Of a stretch of 64,000 nucleotides of DNA, positions 1 to 8,952 are shown one piece after another. The position numbers and the translations under genes are program-made. Each line of letters begins with the position of its first letter. The first letter of the stretch is position 1. The notes under the pieces were generated by a model. That model was given only the letters and a program-made list of their open reading frames with translations. It searched no databases and had not been told where the DNA came from. Source of the stretch: Clostridiales bacterium (lineage in GTDB: Bacteria > Bacillota > Clostridia > Lachnospirales > Lachnospiraceae); the NCBI GenBank assembly GCA_023663185.1, contig JAMPHY010000010.1:1-64000 (forward strand). The letters run 5' to 3'.

Positions 1-78
1 GAGGAATTTAAGGTATTTAGGCAGGATATAATGGAAATTTACCTTTCAGAACTGTCTGAAAATACTTTTGCTGGCTAA
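1..78 (+). CDS. C-terminal end of an unidentified protein (truncated by window edge)
   Basis: An open frame enters from the left edge and ends at a TAA at 76-78, giving 25 residues ending in SELSENTFAG. The composition is AT-rich like the following KAP gene, 64 bases downstream on the same strand, so the two may be co-transcribed. There is too little sequence to assign a family. It is listed because the frame stays open to the edge and the next start has its own ribosome binding site. Confidence 0.4.
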   Translation, partial: EEFKVFRQDIMEIYLSELSENTFAG

Positions 79-142
79 TATCCCCAATATATGATATAGT
101 ATAAATAATTTATCTAGTTCAATAATATAAGGAGACACGAAG

Positions 143-1477
143 ATGCTTGAAAAGGAAGATATACTAAACAGACAACCTTTTATTGATAAAATTCTTTCCA
201 TATTGGAAACATTGTCAAAAGAAAAAAGGGGAATATCTTTTGCAATTGATGGCGACTGGGGTTCTGGAAAAACATTTGTATTAGAACAGCTTGAAAAACA
301 GCTTGAACCTATACAAAGTGAAGAGACAATAAATGACAAATATTTTCTCTTTCATTACAACTGTTGGCAATATGATTATTATGATGAGCCTGCAGTAGCA
401 ATTATATCTGCTATGTTGGAAAAAGCATATTCCATGAACAACACAAAACTTGAAATAGCAGCAAAAACATCATGGAAAATGGCAAAAAATAAATTAATTG
501 ATGTTGGAAATGAATTCATAAAAAACAGAATAGGCATTAATATTGTAGAAACAATTACTGATTTTCAAAATGAATTGGATAAACAAGCCTTAGATAATAG
601 TTCTTTTGATAAATGGTTCTCATTTAAGCAAACCATAGACAGTACTAGAAAAACTATCCAAGAAATTGCATCCAAAAAAACTGTTGTAATTATCGTTGAT
701 GAATTGGATCGTTGTATGCCTAATTACTCCATAAAAGTGCTGGAGAGACTTCATCACATTTTCGATGGAATTGATAATGTAATTTTGATTTTTGCTATAG
801 ATATAAACCAGCTACAATATACTGTAAAAAATATATTTGGCAATAAAGATGATAAAACCGTTGAACGATATTTAAGAAAATTCATAAATTTTGAATTGAA
901 ATTGGATTATGGAAATGTGCAGACTAATGTGTGGGAAAAATATCAAGACTATTTTAAACTTTTTTCCAGCGTACATTTTCCTAATGATGAAAATAAAGTG
1001 AAAGAAATTATCTTTAATTTATTTAAGTATAGTAAAATTGATATTCGTAATCAGGAAAAATTAATCGAGCAGGCAAGAACCGTACATAGAATTGTCTATC
1101 CTGAAAATGATTCTGATTATTCCATTTTGTTATTTGAACTAATTGTATCCATTTTTTTGCATTTAGTTCCCAATATAGCACTACGGGTTATACCTGAAAT
1201 TAACCGAGTTACATATGTAGGATTGGATAAGTCTTTAGGTCAAGACTTTCTCAATCTACTGAAAAAATTAGAAGATAGTACAGATGGAAATAGACAATTA
1301 GATGGAAACATAACAGAAGGATATCTAGAATGCAATAAAACAATAAATTTATCATTTTACTATTTGTACTCACTCTTCTCAAAAGAAACAAAATATGCAG
1401 GCAACAGAATTAAAAATAGTGCAGAAGAATTAGAAATATGCAGAAAATTTATTGAAATGAAAAAGCTTCTTACATAA
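143..1477 (+). CDS. KAP family P-loop NTPase
   Basis: A 444-residue protein with a Walker A motif GDWGSGKT at residues 37-44 and a Walker B stretch VIIVDELDRC around 180-190, followed by the FAIDINQL segment typical of KAP NTPases. KAP proteins are often membrane-associated or partners in phage-defence systems; I see no clear transmembrane insertion between the Walker motifs, so it may be soluble. The start is the ATG at 143, preceded by AAGGAGACA. The gene is very AT-rich compared with guaA and most later genes, which suggests transfer. It is convergent with the large STAND-like gene, separated by 165 bases that hold only a weak hairpin (1564-1580). The defence role is inferred from family and neighbour; its target is unknown. 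Confidence 0.8.
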   Translation: MLEKEDILNRQPFIDKILSILETLSKEKRGISFAIDGDWGSGKTFVLEQLEKQLEPIQSEETINDKYFLFHYNCWQYDYYDEPAVAIISAMLEKAYSMNNTKLEIAAKTSWKMAKNKLIDVGNEFIKNRIGINIVETITDFQNELDKQALDNSSFDKWFSFKQTIDSTRKTIQEIASKKTVVIIVDELDRCMPNYSIKVLERLHHIFDGIDNVILIFAIDINQLQYTVKNIFGNKDDKTVERYLRKFINFELKLDYGNVQTNVWEKYQDYFKLFSSVHFPNDENKVKEIIFNLFKYSKIDIRNQEKLIEQARTVHRIVYPENDSDYSILLFELIVSIFLHLVPNIALRVIPEINRVTYVGLDKSLGQDFLNLLKKLEDSTDGNRQLDGNITEGYLECNKTINLSFYYLYSLFSKETKYAGNRIKNSAEELEICRKFIEMKKLLT

Positions 1478-1642
1478 GATTATAGATTAACAGTAGACTT
1501 ATATTTCGCCTTAAAAAGAAAAAACAAAAGTTTATTGTATATAAATAGTCACCTACCTTTCATGTCTTGCTTTTCAAGACTAAAGAATGTTTTATACAAG
1601 CACACACCCGTTTTCAATTGCATCATTTGTTATGAATTGAAT

Positions 1643-4600
1643 TTATGCTATATCACTATTTTCTAGATATTCTCTTATCAGAATATCCTGTTTATAGTGT
1701 TCATATGAATTTTTTCTTTCTTTAAGATATGCCCTGTGTTCAACAAACTCTACTCCTTTAAGAGCTGTAATTATATCGCTTAAAAAATCAATCTTCTTTT
1801 CAATAAGAGGCACTTCACTACCACTCCAAGATGAAGAACTTGCAAACAAAGGTATCTCCTTAAATATCGCTATATCCTTTGTATAATTCATTAATTCCAA
1901 CAAAAACTCTATTCTATCTGATTCAAAAAATGTTGCGATAACATTAAAGATTATTTGAAGATTGTTGCTATTTCCAATGTTTTTTCCAATATATTCTTTT
2001 ATCCAATCCTTCTTCCGTAGCCTTATGAATTCTGAAGTATTTTGGCTATTAGCAAAAATTGCTGCTGCTTCGTCTTCTGCCATAAAACCAAAATAGTCGC
2101 CTAGCATATTCTCATATGCTACTTGGATTAATTCCTTATAGCCGTCCATTGCCCATATATTTTCAAATACATTATGTTCATATGCTGTTCTATGTATATT
2201 GCCACAAAGTTTTTGAGTAATCTCTATCCAGAAAACATTATTTCTTTTAACAAGTTCTATTAAAAGCATTCCATTATAGTCAAAATTCTTTCCACAAGCA
2301 AGCAAATACAATTTCTCTAAAATTTCCCATTCATCTATAAATAAATCCAATATTAAATCGATTGTTGTTTTCTGATGAGCAAAATTTAGAAATTGTGCTA
2401 CATAAAAATTATTTTTAGGTGGACTATCTATAATAATTTCTGATACTTTTTTAACAATTTCTGCATCATACTCTCTATATCGCTCTAAACATAGTATAGA
2501 GGGAAAATCAGGCATTTCCAGAAAAGACTCTTTCTTCATAAAATCTAAAAACTCCTTTGTTAATTCTTTGTTTAACATTTCTTTTGGAGCAATTTTCCAA
2601 ATAGCACTCTCCCAATTATGCTTATATGTAAAGTCTTTTTCCTCTATAAGTTTTTTTGTTTGCTCAATCCCAAAATTCATCAATAGTGTCTTTATAACCA
2701 TATTGGCATTATATCCATATGGGGCTTGATAATATAGATAACTTTTTACAATATCTAAATATACTTCCGGTTCAGATTCTAAGATTGTAAAAATAATATC
2801 TATCCCCGATTTTAACGACCACTCTTCTTTATCATTATTTTCCTCACAATTTTTACAGATTTTAAACAAATGAGCATAATCATCTAACTTATAGTTTTTA
2901 ATCATTTCTCCAATTTGTTTTTTTCTCTCCACCTCGTCTTCCTCATACGTTTGTCCTTTTATATGCTCCCTAACTAATGTATTATATATCACAAAATCCT
3001 TATTTTCAGTATATCTAATAAACAAAGCTTTATTTTCAATTTCCATCCATTCCGAATGTTTTTCTAACTCTCTTAATATTTTGCATTGTTCAAATGACAA
3101 GTTCTCCCATTTATCAAAAAACATTTCCTTTATACATTGCAAGTCATACATTTGAAATTGTTTTGCTTCTTCTGGATTTAACCCACTAACATAACAATAT
3201 GAAATAATATTATTAATCAGATTCTTATATTTGTCATTTGAGTATAACTTAGATAATACTTCCCATATATAACTACGCAATTTTTTGCTTCCATTAGTAT
3301 ATACCACCTGTAAATTGTACATTGTAAAAGATCTACTATTTTCCACAGACTCAGTCCTGTGAAAACTGCACTTTAACAATTCTTTAAATACATACAACAA
3401 TAAAATGGTAACATTGATGTCTTTACCCTCATTTGCATATCTCCACAAACAATCTACCATCTTTAGTTCTTTATTATAGTCCAATTTATACGAATTTACA
3501 TCAAATGACATTCTATCAGAAAAAGCAAAATAAAAATCCATGATTAAATCAGGTCTTTTTTTATAATAAAGCAACAATAATTCCATAGTATCCTCAAAAT
3601 ATTCAGAATACTTAAAGCTACTTAAAATGACAACCTCTTCACATTTAATGCTATTACAGTTTTTCTTACTTTCAATATCAAACTGCGATATATCCATCTC
3701 AATACATTTTAAACTATCTATTTTTTGTTTTAAAACAGACAACGATTTTTCTTCATTTAGAGCATGAAAGCATTTTAGATATTCTGCTTGTTGACTCTCA
3801 TCTGCACTATTCCAACTCAAATTAACTTGTTTCTCTATATAATCCTTTGTATCTTCCGAATAAAACAATTTAATCAGTGTATTCAACGCATATACTAATT
3901 TATTTTTAAATTCTGGAAAACCTGTCTGTAACAATTGAAAAATAGAGATTGTCTTTTTCTCAATTAAAACATATTCTAATATATAATTTCCAAGACTCTG
4001 ATCACTAACTTTCGCCACTTCATCTTGATATAAATCAATTAATTCTCTATCATTCAAATCATGGCATAAAATTATAAAATGTTCAGAATTTATATTCATT
4101 AACTCTAATATTTTTCGCGCCATAACACTTTCTTTATAACGAATTGCTCCTAAAAGAGAGATAACAAACAAAGCATTTATAGTATCTCCCTTTAATTCTG
4201 TAGTTTCTATTATTTTCCCATAATATTGAGCAAATATATCTGTAGCATTTCTTATCGCCAAATAACCTCTATCAATTGATATTTTCCCCGCTAAAATAGC
4301 TAATCTAATATTTCCCTTTGCAATCTGTGTTATTCTATCCAAATAATCTTCATTAAGTATGCCAAGATTCTCTTTTAAAATCCCTTTGATCTCTTCATCT
4401 TTTAGAACTTTAATTGTTATTTCTTGCGGAATCATGTACTGACAAACAATACTTTCTACTCTATGTTTTGCATAATCTCGTACTGTCATTATTATTTTAA
4501 TAGTGTTGTTATTCGCTATAGCAGTCACATAATCCAGTATGTATTCTAAACTGGTTGTTTGATTTGCATCATCAATAAATAAAATATATTTTTCTTCATC

Positions 4601-5356
4601 GGCTGTGTAATATTGTATATCATTATAAAGTAATTCTCCATTATTTTTCACACACCAAACATTCCAACCTTCAATTTCAAATTTCTTACATACTTCTAAA
4701 ACAAGTCTAGTTTTTCCTACTCCTGACACTCCTGTTACTAATACTATTTTTGAAGAACAAATTAATGAATATAATTGTTCCTTTTCCCGCTCTCTATAAT
4801 ATAAATCCATGCCAAGAGGTGCATTTATACCATTTTTGTCATATATTTTAATAAAATCATCTCTTGAAAATATCTGATGTGTATCAACTTGAATATGTAA
4901 ATATTCTGCTGCTAAAAATGGAAAGTTTACAAGTAAATCATGGGATATGGTACTTAATCCTATTGTTTCAATTTCAATCCCTGATATCATACTTTTTAAC
5001 TCTTCTTGCTGTTCTACATGTATATTTGTAGATGAATATGCGCAAATTATCTTTTTTATTTTATTTTCACCAATTGCTAATTTGTCTTTATTAAAGCATG
5101 ATAAAATATCCTTTTTCATTTTACCATATGCTTCTATTCCCACTGTCCCATACATAATTAAAACATATTTTCCATCATTTTCGAGTACAAATGAATCTGG
5201 TGTCCCCTTAGTAGTCTTGTTTGTTCCGTCTTGCACTCCTAACGTTTGTATATTTTTAAATCTGTACTTTTTATATAAATATGCATCAAATAATTTTTGA
5301 AAACTTCCTCCTTCCAATTCCTTAATTGCGTTTTGTATAACATTTATCTTGCTCAT
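1643..5356 (-). CDS. Large STAND-type NTPase with N-terminal nuclease-like domain
   Basis: A 1237-residue protein. Residues 1-130 resemble the PD-(D/E)XK-like domain found ahead of STAND NTPases: a helix ending in FDAYLYKKY, then GTPD at 51-54 and a strand YVLIMYGT at 64-71. The residue expected to be Glu or Gln in the second catalytic motif appears to be Met68, so nuclease activity is uncertain. A P-loop GVSGVGKT lies at 209-216 and Walker B ILFIDDAN near 260. The remaining roughly 800 residues are predicted helical, with no clear known repeat, and would be the sensor arm. Such architectures (Avs-like or nSTAND3) act in antiphage defence by recognising a phage protein. The start is the ATG preceded by GGAGAAAG. 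It is AT-rich, convergent with the KAP gene, and backs onto guaA. Family-level assignment is good; the specific Avs type is not established. Confidence 0.7.
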   Translation of the reverse strand: MSKINVIQNAIKELEGGSFQKLFDAYLYKKYRFKNIQTLGVQDGTNKTTKGTPDSFVLENDGKYVLIMYGTVGIEAYGKMKKDILSCFNKDKLAIGENKIKKIICAYSSTNIHVEQQEELKSMISGIEIETIGLSTISHDLLVNFPFLAAEYLHIQVDTHQIFSRDDFIKIYDKNGINAPLGMDLYYREREKEQLYSLICSSKIVLVTGVSGVGKTRLVLEVCKKFEIEGWNVWCVKNNGELLYNDIQYYTADEEKYILFIDDANQTTSLEYILDYVTAIANNNTIKIIMTVRDYAKHRVESIVCQYMIPQEITIKVLKDEEIKGILKENLGILNEDYLDRITQIAKGNIRLAILAGKISIDRGYLAIRNATDIFAQYYGKIIETTELKGDTINALFVISLLGAIRYKESVMARKILELMNINSEHFIILCHDLNDRELIDLYQDEVAKVSDQSLGNYILEYVLIEKKTISIFQLLQTGFPEFKNKLVYALNTLIKLFYSEDTKDYIEKQVNLSWNSADESQQAEYLKCFHALNEEKSLSVLKQKIDSLKCIEMDISQFDIESKKNCNSIKCEEVVILSSFKYSEYFEDTMELLLLYYKKRPDLIMDFYFAFSDRMSFDVNSYKLDYNKELKMVDCLWRYANEGKDINVTILLLYVFKELLKCSFHRTESVENSRSFTMYNLQVVYTNGSKKLRSYIWEVLSKLYSNDKYKNLINNIISYCYVSGLNPEEAKQFQMYDLQCIKEMFFDKWENLSFEQCKILRELEKHSEWMEIENKALFIRYTENKDFVIYNTLVREHIKGQTYEEDEVERKKQIGEMIKNYKLDDYAHLFKICKNCEENNDKEEWSLKSGIDIIFTILESEPEVYLDIVKSYLYYQAPYGYNANMVIKTLLMNFGIEQTKKLIEEKDFTYKHNWESAIWKIAPKEMLNKELTKEFLDFMKKESFLEMPDFPSILCLERYREYDAEIVKKVSEIIIDSPPKNNFYVAQFLNFAHQKTTIDLILDLFIDEWEILEKLYLLACGKNFDYNGMLLIELVKRNNVFWIEITQKLCGNIHRTAYEHNVFENIWAMDGYKELIQVAYENMLGDYFGFMAEDEAAAIFANSQNTSEFIRLRKKDWIKEYIGKNIGNSNNLQIIFNVIATFFESDRIEFLLELMNYTKDIAIFKEIPLFASSSSWSGSEVPLIEKKIDFLSDIITALKGVEFVEHRAYLKERKNSYEHYKQDILIREYLENSDIA

Positions 5357-5400
5357 ATATCTTTCTCCATTGCATTTTATATTTCAATTTAGTTTACCAA

Positions 5401-5417
5401 TTATACTCAAAGTATAA
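5401..5417. promoter_or_regulatory. Palindrome upstream of the STAND-like gene (possible operator)
   Basis: TTATACTCAAAGTATAA is a 7-3-7 perfect inverted repeat about 45 bases before the start of the STAND-like gene, within AT-rich promoter-like sequence. It may be an operator or a chance palindrome in AT-rich DNA; no regulator gene is adjacent. Confidence 0.3.
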
Positions 5418-5455
5418 TATTTTTCTTCCATTTCTAATTATAATATAAATATTAC

Positions 5456-5490
5456 AAAAATGACAGGCAATCTCATAGATTACCTGCCAT
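5456..5490 (-). terminator. Rho-independent terminator of guaA
   Basis: Read on the minus strand, a 12-bp stem (GGCAGGTAATCT pairing with AGATTGCCTGTC, including GU pairs) with a 3-base loop is followed by ATTTTTG. It lies about 25 bases after the guaA stop and marks the boundary between the housekeeping gene and the AT-rich island. Confidence 0.85.
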
Positions 5491-5515
5491 ATAAAATAAT
5501 CTATATACCCTCGTA

Positions 5516-7057
5516 CTACTCGAACTCAATCGTCCCCGGCGGCTTACTGGTACAATCATACAGTACACGATTAACCCCTTTAACTTCATTGACAATTCGA
5601 TTTGCAACCTTGCCTAAGACTTCCCACGGAATCTGTGCGCAGTCCGCAGTCATGAAATCACTTGTGCACACGGCGCGCAGGGCAACCGCATAATCATAGG
5701 TGCGCCCATCGCCCATGACTCCAACCGAACGCATATTAGTAAGTGCTGCAAAGTATTGCCCCAGATTCTTATCTATTCCGGCTTTAGCAATCTCCTCACG
5801 ATATATGTAATCAGCGTCCTGCACGATATGAACCTTCTCTGCCGTTACTTCTCCTATAATGCGTATTCCGAGCCCCGGTCCTGGGAACGGCTGGCGATAT
5901 ACCAGATTTTCCGGAATACCAAGTTCAAGTCCTGCTTTTCTTACCTCGTCCTTAAACAACATACGCAGCGGTTCAATTATCTCTTTGAAATCAACGTAAT
6001 CGGGAAGTCCGCCGACATTATGATGCGACTTAATAGTAGCGCTTTTTCCAAGACCGCTTTCGATTACATCGGGATATATCGTTCCCTGCACTAAGAAATC
6101 TACTGCTCCGATTTTCTTAGCTTCTTCTTCAAAGACGCGAATGAACTCTTCTCCGATTATTTTACGTTTCTGCTCTGGTTCTTCAACTCCTGCAAGTTTT
6201 TTATAAAATCTCTCCTGCGCGTTTACGCGAATAAAATTCAAATCGTATGATCCTTCCGGTCCGAATACTGCTTCTACTTCATCGCCTTCGTTTTTACGCA
6301 GCAGTCCGTGGTCTACGAAAACGCAGGTGAGTTGTTTGCCTACGGCTTTTGCAAGCATGACCGCCGCCACGGAAGAATCCACTCCGCCTGAAAGAGCGCA
6401 CAACACTTTACCGCTGCCGACTTTTTCGCGTATAGAGCGAATAGTTGTTTCCACGAAAGAATCCATCTTCCATTCACCGTTGCACTTACAGATATTCAAT
6501 ACAAAATTACGCAGCATCGTTACGCCCTCTGTCGTATGAAGCACTTCGGGGTGAAACTGAACTGCGTATAAATTTTTCTCTGGGCATTCCATGCCTGCGA
6601 CCGGGCATACCGGTGTATGCGCCGTTATCTGAAAGCCTTCCGGTATTTTCTCAATATAATCCGTATGGCTCATCCAGCAAATCGTCTTCGGGGATACTCC
6701 GTGGAACATGGAAGCTTCCGTATTTATTTCAACCTCTGTTTTTCCGTATTCGCTTACCGGCGCTGTCGCAACTTTTCCGCCGAGCATATGCGCCATCAAC
6801 TGTGAACCGTAGCATATGCCCAGAATCGGAATCCCCATTTCAAATATCGCCTTATCACAAGAAGCCGCGTCTTTAGCATATACGCTGTTTGGTCCTCCTG
6901 TGAAAATAATGCCTTTGGGGTTCATCTGCCTGATTTGTTCAAGGCTTAGATTATATGAATGTACCTCGCAATAGACATTACACTCTCTGACTCTTCTTGC
7001 TATCAACTGATTATACTGCCCGCCAAAGTCCAACACTACAATCATTTCTCTTTCCAT
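5516..7057 (-). CDS. guaA: GMP synthase (glutamine-hydrolysing)
   Basis: 513 residues, the usual length. It converts XMP to GMP using ATP and glutamine, the last step of guanine nucleotide synthesis. An N-terminal class I glutamine amidotransferase carries the nucleophile Cys82 in GICYGSQ and the HPE of the triad in VQFHPEV; the ATP pyrophosphatase P-loop is ALSGGVDSS near 220-228; the C-terminal dimerisation domain ends in [10 protein letters not shown] strong sigma-A promoter sits directly upstream and a terminator follows. Only about 30 bases of leader are available, so there is no room for a purine riboswitch. The 3' end of guaA is a known integration site for genomic islands, which fits the AT-rich island beyond it. 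Confidence 0.97.
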   Translation of the reverse strand: MEREMIVVLDFGGQYNQLIARRVRECNVYCEVHSYNLSLEQIRQMNPKGIIFTGGPNSVYAKDAASCDKAIFEMGIPILGICYGSQLMAHMLGGKVATAPVSEYGKTEVEINTEASMFHGVSPKTICWMSHTDYIEKIPEGFQITAHTPVCPVAGMECPEKNLYAVQFHPEVLHTTEGVTMLRNFVLNICKCNGEWKMDSFVETTIRSIREKVGSGKVLCALSGGVDSSVAAVMLAKAVGKQLTCVFVDHGLLRKNEGDEVEAVFGPEGSYDLNFIRVNAQERFYKKLAGVEEPEQKRKIIGEEFIRVFEEEAKKIGAVDFLVQGTIYPDVIESGLGKSATIKSHHNVGGLPDYVDFKEIIEPLRMLFKDEVRKAGLELGIPENLVYRQPFPGPGLGIRIIGEVTAEKVHIVQDADYIYREEIAKAGIDKNLGQYFAALTNMRSVGVMGDGRTYDYAVALRAVCTSDFMTADCAQIPWEVLGKVANRIVNEVKGVNRVLYDCTSKPPGTIEFE

Positions 7058-7093
7058 GTCTATAACCGTATTCCTTTCTCCATTAATACATTT

Positions 7094-7122
7094 ATTATAA
7101 ATGTATCGGTATACCTTGTCAA
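7094..7122 (-). promoter_or_regulatory. Sigma-A promoter of guaA
   Basis: On the minus strand TTGACA (7117-7122) and TATAAT (7094-7099) are separated by 17 bases, both perfect consensus hexamers. Transcription would begin about 30 bases before the guaA ATG. The promoter lies between the spoIIID stop and guaA, so guaA is expressed independently of spoIIID. Confidence 0.9.
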
Positions 7123-7132
7123 AAGATATTAT

Positions 7133-7387
7133 TTATGCATGCATGTGTAGGTATTTTTCCCTTGTTGCAAGACCACCGCGGATATGACGTTCGGACTTAT
7201 TAATATCAAGCACTTTTCTTGCCTCCGATGCCAATGCCGGATTAATCTGTGATAAGCGGTCTGTTACGTCTTTATGTACCGTACTCTTGCTAATTCCAAA
7301 CTGCTTCGCCGTCTGCCTGACAGTAGCGTTGTTCTCGATAATATAATTAGCAATATTTATTGCTCTTTCCTCAATATACTCTTTCAA
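7133..7387 (-). CDS. spoIIID: Sporulation transcriptional regulator SpoIIID
   Basis: 84 residues, the expected size. SpoIIID is a mother-cell DNA-binding protein that modulates sigma-E regulon genes and sigK during endospore formation. The helix-turn-helix TVRQTAKQFGISKSTVHKDV and the basic C-terminal HIRGGLATREKY are characteristic. The start is a TTG, six bases after GAGGGG; that Shine-Dalgarno sequence is the 3' arm of a palindrome (7393-7437), so translation could be affected by folding. The upstream region has a sigma-E-like promoter, in line with known sigma-E control of this gene. Confidence 0.95.
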   Translation of the reverse strand: MKEYIEERAINIANYIIENNATVRQTAKQFGISKSTVHKDVTDRLSQINPALASEARKVLDINKSERHIRGGLATREKYLHMHA

Positions 7388-7392
7388 AAAAT

Positions 7393-7443
7393 CCCCTCAA
7401 GAATACTTTTTTACATTGTATGAAATATTCTGAGGGGTTATGA
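7393..7443 (-). promoter_or_regulatory. Sigma-E-like promoter of spoIIID embedded in a palindrome
   Basis: On the minus strand a -10 CATACAAT (7415-7422) matches the sigma-E consensus, with a -35-like TCATAA (7438-7443) 15 bases upstream. The -10 lies in the loop of an inverted repeat whose arms begin CCCCTCAGAATA and end TATTCTTGAGGGG (7393-7437); the last GAGGGG is the spoIIID ribosome binding site. The RNA made from this promoter would begin inside the palindrome, so only its 3' arm is transcribed from here. Transcripts entering from upstream would carry the whole hairpin, which could mask the ribosome binding site or act as a terminator of the SEC-C gene, since TTTTTT follows it. Confidence 0.65.
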
Positions 7444-7478
7444 CTGTTTACTTGTTTAATACCTTCTATATTTTCTCG

Positions 7479-8789
7479 CTACCCCTGTTTAACAGAAATA
7501 AACTTTTTTACTTCATCATATCTTTCTTTATCATGGTTTTCTTGTAAAAGTCTGCTCAACTCACCAAGCCACTCTTCACAACAATAATGTATGCTGTACT
7601 TTTTATCATATTCTGTAAATGAAGAAATCTGTTCTTCTTCCATTTTCGTCATACATTTTTGAAACGCAAGATACAAATATTCTTTTTTCCTTCTGTCTTC
7701 TGTCTCCTCATCTCTATTCCAAATTACCCCCGGACGATTCATTAGAGCCAAATAAAGAATTTTATCAATTTCTATACCGGATGGATTAAAATAATCGTCA
7801 AGATAAATTCTGCCCTCTATCCGCTCCTGTCCTATATATGGATAAGACCTTAACCATTTATTACGCTCTTCCTGACTTTCTATAGAATCGATTGCACTTT
7901 TTGGCTTGTTTAAACAACATAGCTTATATTTCTTCCCGCTACCGCAAGGACACGGATCATTTCTGCCAGTTTTTATTTTCTTAACAGGTGGATTCAACTC
8001 CCTGTCAAGCGAACGCAACATTTTGTCCCAGTCTCTTTCTTTTATATTGCTCTCTATATCTTCGGCGCTTTCTTTAAACATTGCCCAACTCCGCAAAGTA
8101 TCAGCCGCATTCATTGAGGACTCACAAAATCTCTTTTCATTTTCCCTATAATCAAACATGGCATCAACGCAAGCGTCGTATTTTCCCATCACGATTTCAT
8201 CTAAAATATCCTGTTCAAACATATATCGAATTTCAGGAAGCATATCTGCGAAATGACATTGACACAATAGCAGTTCTACTGCATTATAAATATAATTATA
8301 TTCCTCTCCACCATACACAATCTCTTTTAAAAATTCTTTCCATTCTGTTTCCGGCAAAATACCATCTAAATACAACTGTCCCAACACATCCAGCATAGAT
8401 GATCTTACATATTCATAAACATCTCTATTTTTGATTGATTTCTTCAGTAAATCTATATTTCCATCATATGTATTGTAGAGAATGTCGCTCAATCCTCCTG
8501 TCACCACATCTCCAATCAGGTACTCCACTTCATCCTTCGGAAGAGATACCAGCTCCATAATTTTCGCAAAAGATTCCCTGTCTTGAAATTCCCCTAGTAA
8601 AAAAAGCGCGTAAAAATGACGCTGATAATCTTCCCCTAATTCCATTCCTTTGCAAATGGCATAATCAACAGCCTCCCTTAAATACGGAATCGCCTCTTCC
8701 TTATTTGCTGTAATTACTTGAAATGCTTTTGCCGGAAAAATATCTGTAAAGTATGTAATATCCTCAATTGCTTTTTGTAATTCATTCAT
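7479..8789 (-). CDS. DUF1186/SEC-C motif protein
   Basis: 436 residues. The N-terminal about 230 residues resemble DUF1186 helical-repeat proteins (the IGDVVTGGLSDIL segment is typical). A SEC-C zinc-binding motif CPCGSGKKYKLCC follows near residue 285. The C-terminal 140 residues are acidic and helical with no family I recognise. SEC-C motifs bind zinc and occur at the end of SecA and in many uncharacterised proteins, so they suggest protein or nucleic-acid contact but no specific role. The start ATG has AAGGAG at good spacing. The gene stands between the chemoreceptor and spoIIID on the same strand. Confidence 0.75.
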   Translation of the reverse strand: MNELQKAIEDITYFTDIFPAKAFQVITANKEEAIPYLREAVDYAICKGMELGEDYQRHFYALFLLGEFQDRESFAKIMELVSLPKDEVEYLIGDVVTGGLSDILYNTYDGNIDLLKKSIKNRDVYEYVRSSMLDVLGQLYLDGILPETEWKEFLKEIVYGGEEYNYIYNAVELLLCQCHFADMLPEIRYMFEQDILDEIVMGKYDACVDAMFDYRENEKRFCESSMNAADTLRSWAMFKESAEDIESNIKERDWDKMLRSLDRELNPPVKKIKTGRNDPCPCGSGKKYKLCCLNKPKSAIDSIESQEERNKWLRSYPYIGQERIEGRIYLDDYFNPSGIEIDKILYLALMNRPGVIWNRDEETEDRRKKEYLYLAFQKCMTKMEEEQISSFTEYDKKYSIHYCCEEWLGELSRLLQENHDKERYDEVKKFISVKQG

Positions 8790-8952
8790 GTTCTTCTCCT
8801 TCTGCTATGTACAATTTATCCAATTCCGCATTCACATTTTAAGCTGCATTAAATATTTCAAAAAGGACACCAGATACACAATGTCAGAAAAGCATAATAC
8901 CAAATTGCTTTCCATCCATAAATATCTGATGCCCTACCTTACACTTAGATTT

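Noticed and set aside
5511-5530. Attachment-site direct repeat at the guaA 3' end
   Set aside because: The end sequence is compatible with the known insertion site, but no second copy was found in the island part within the window.
7058-7132. Purine riboswitch upstream of guaA
   Set aside because: A consensus promoter lies so close to the start that the leader is only about 30 bases.
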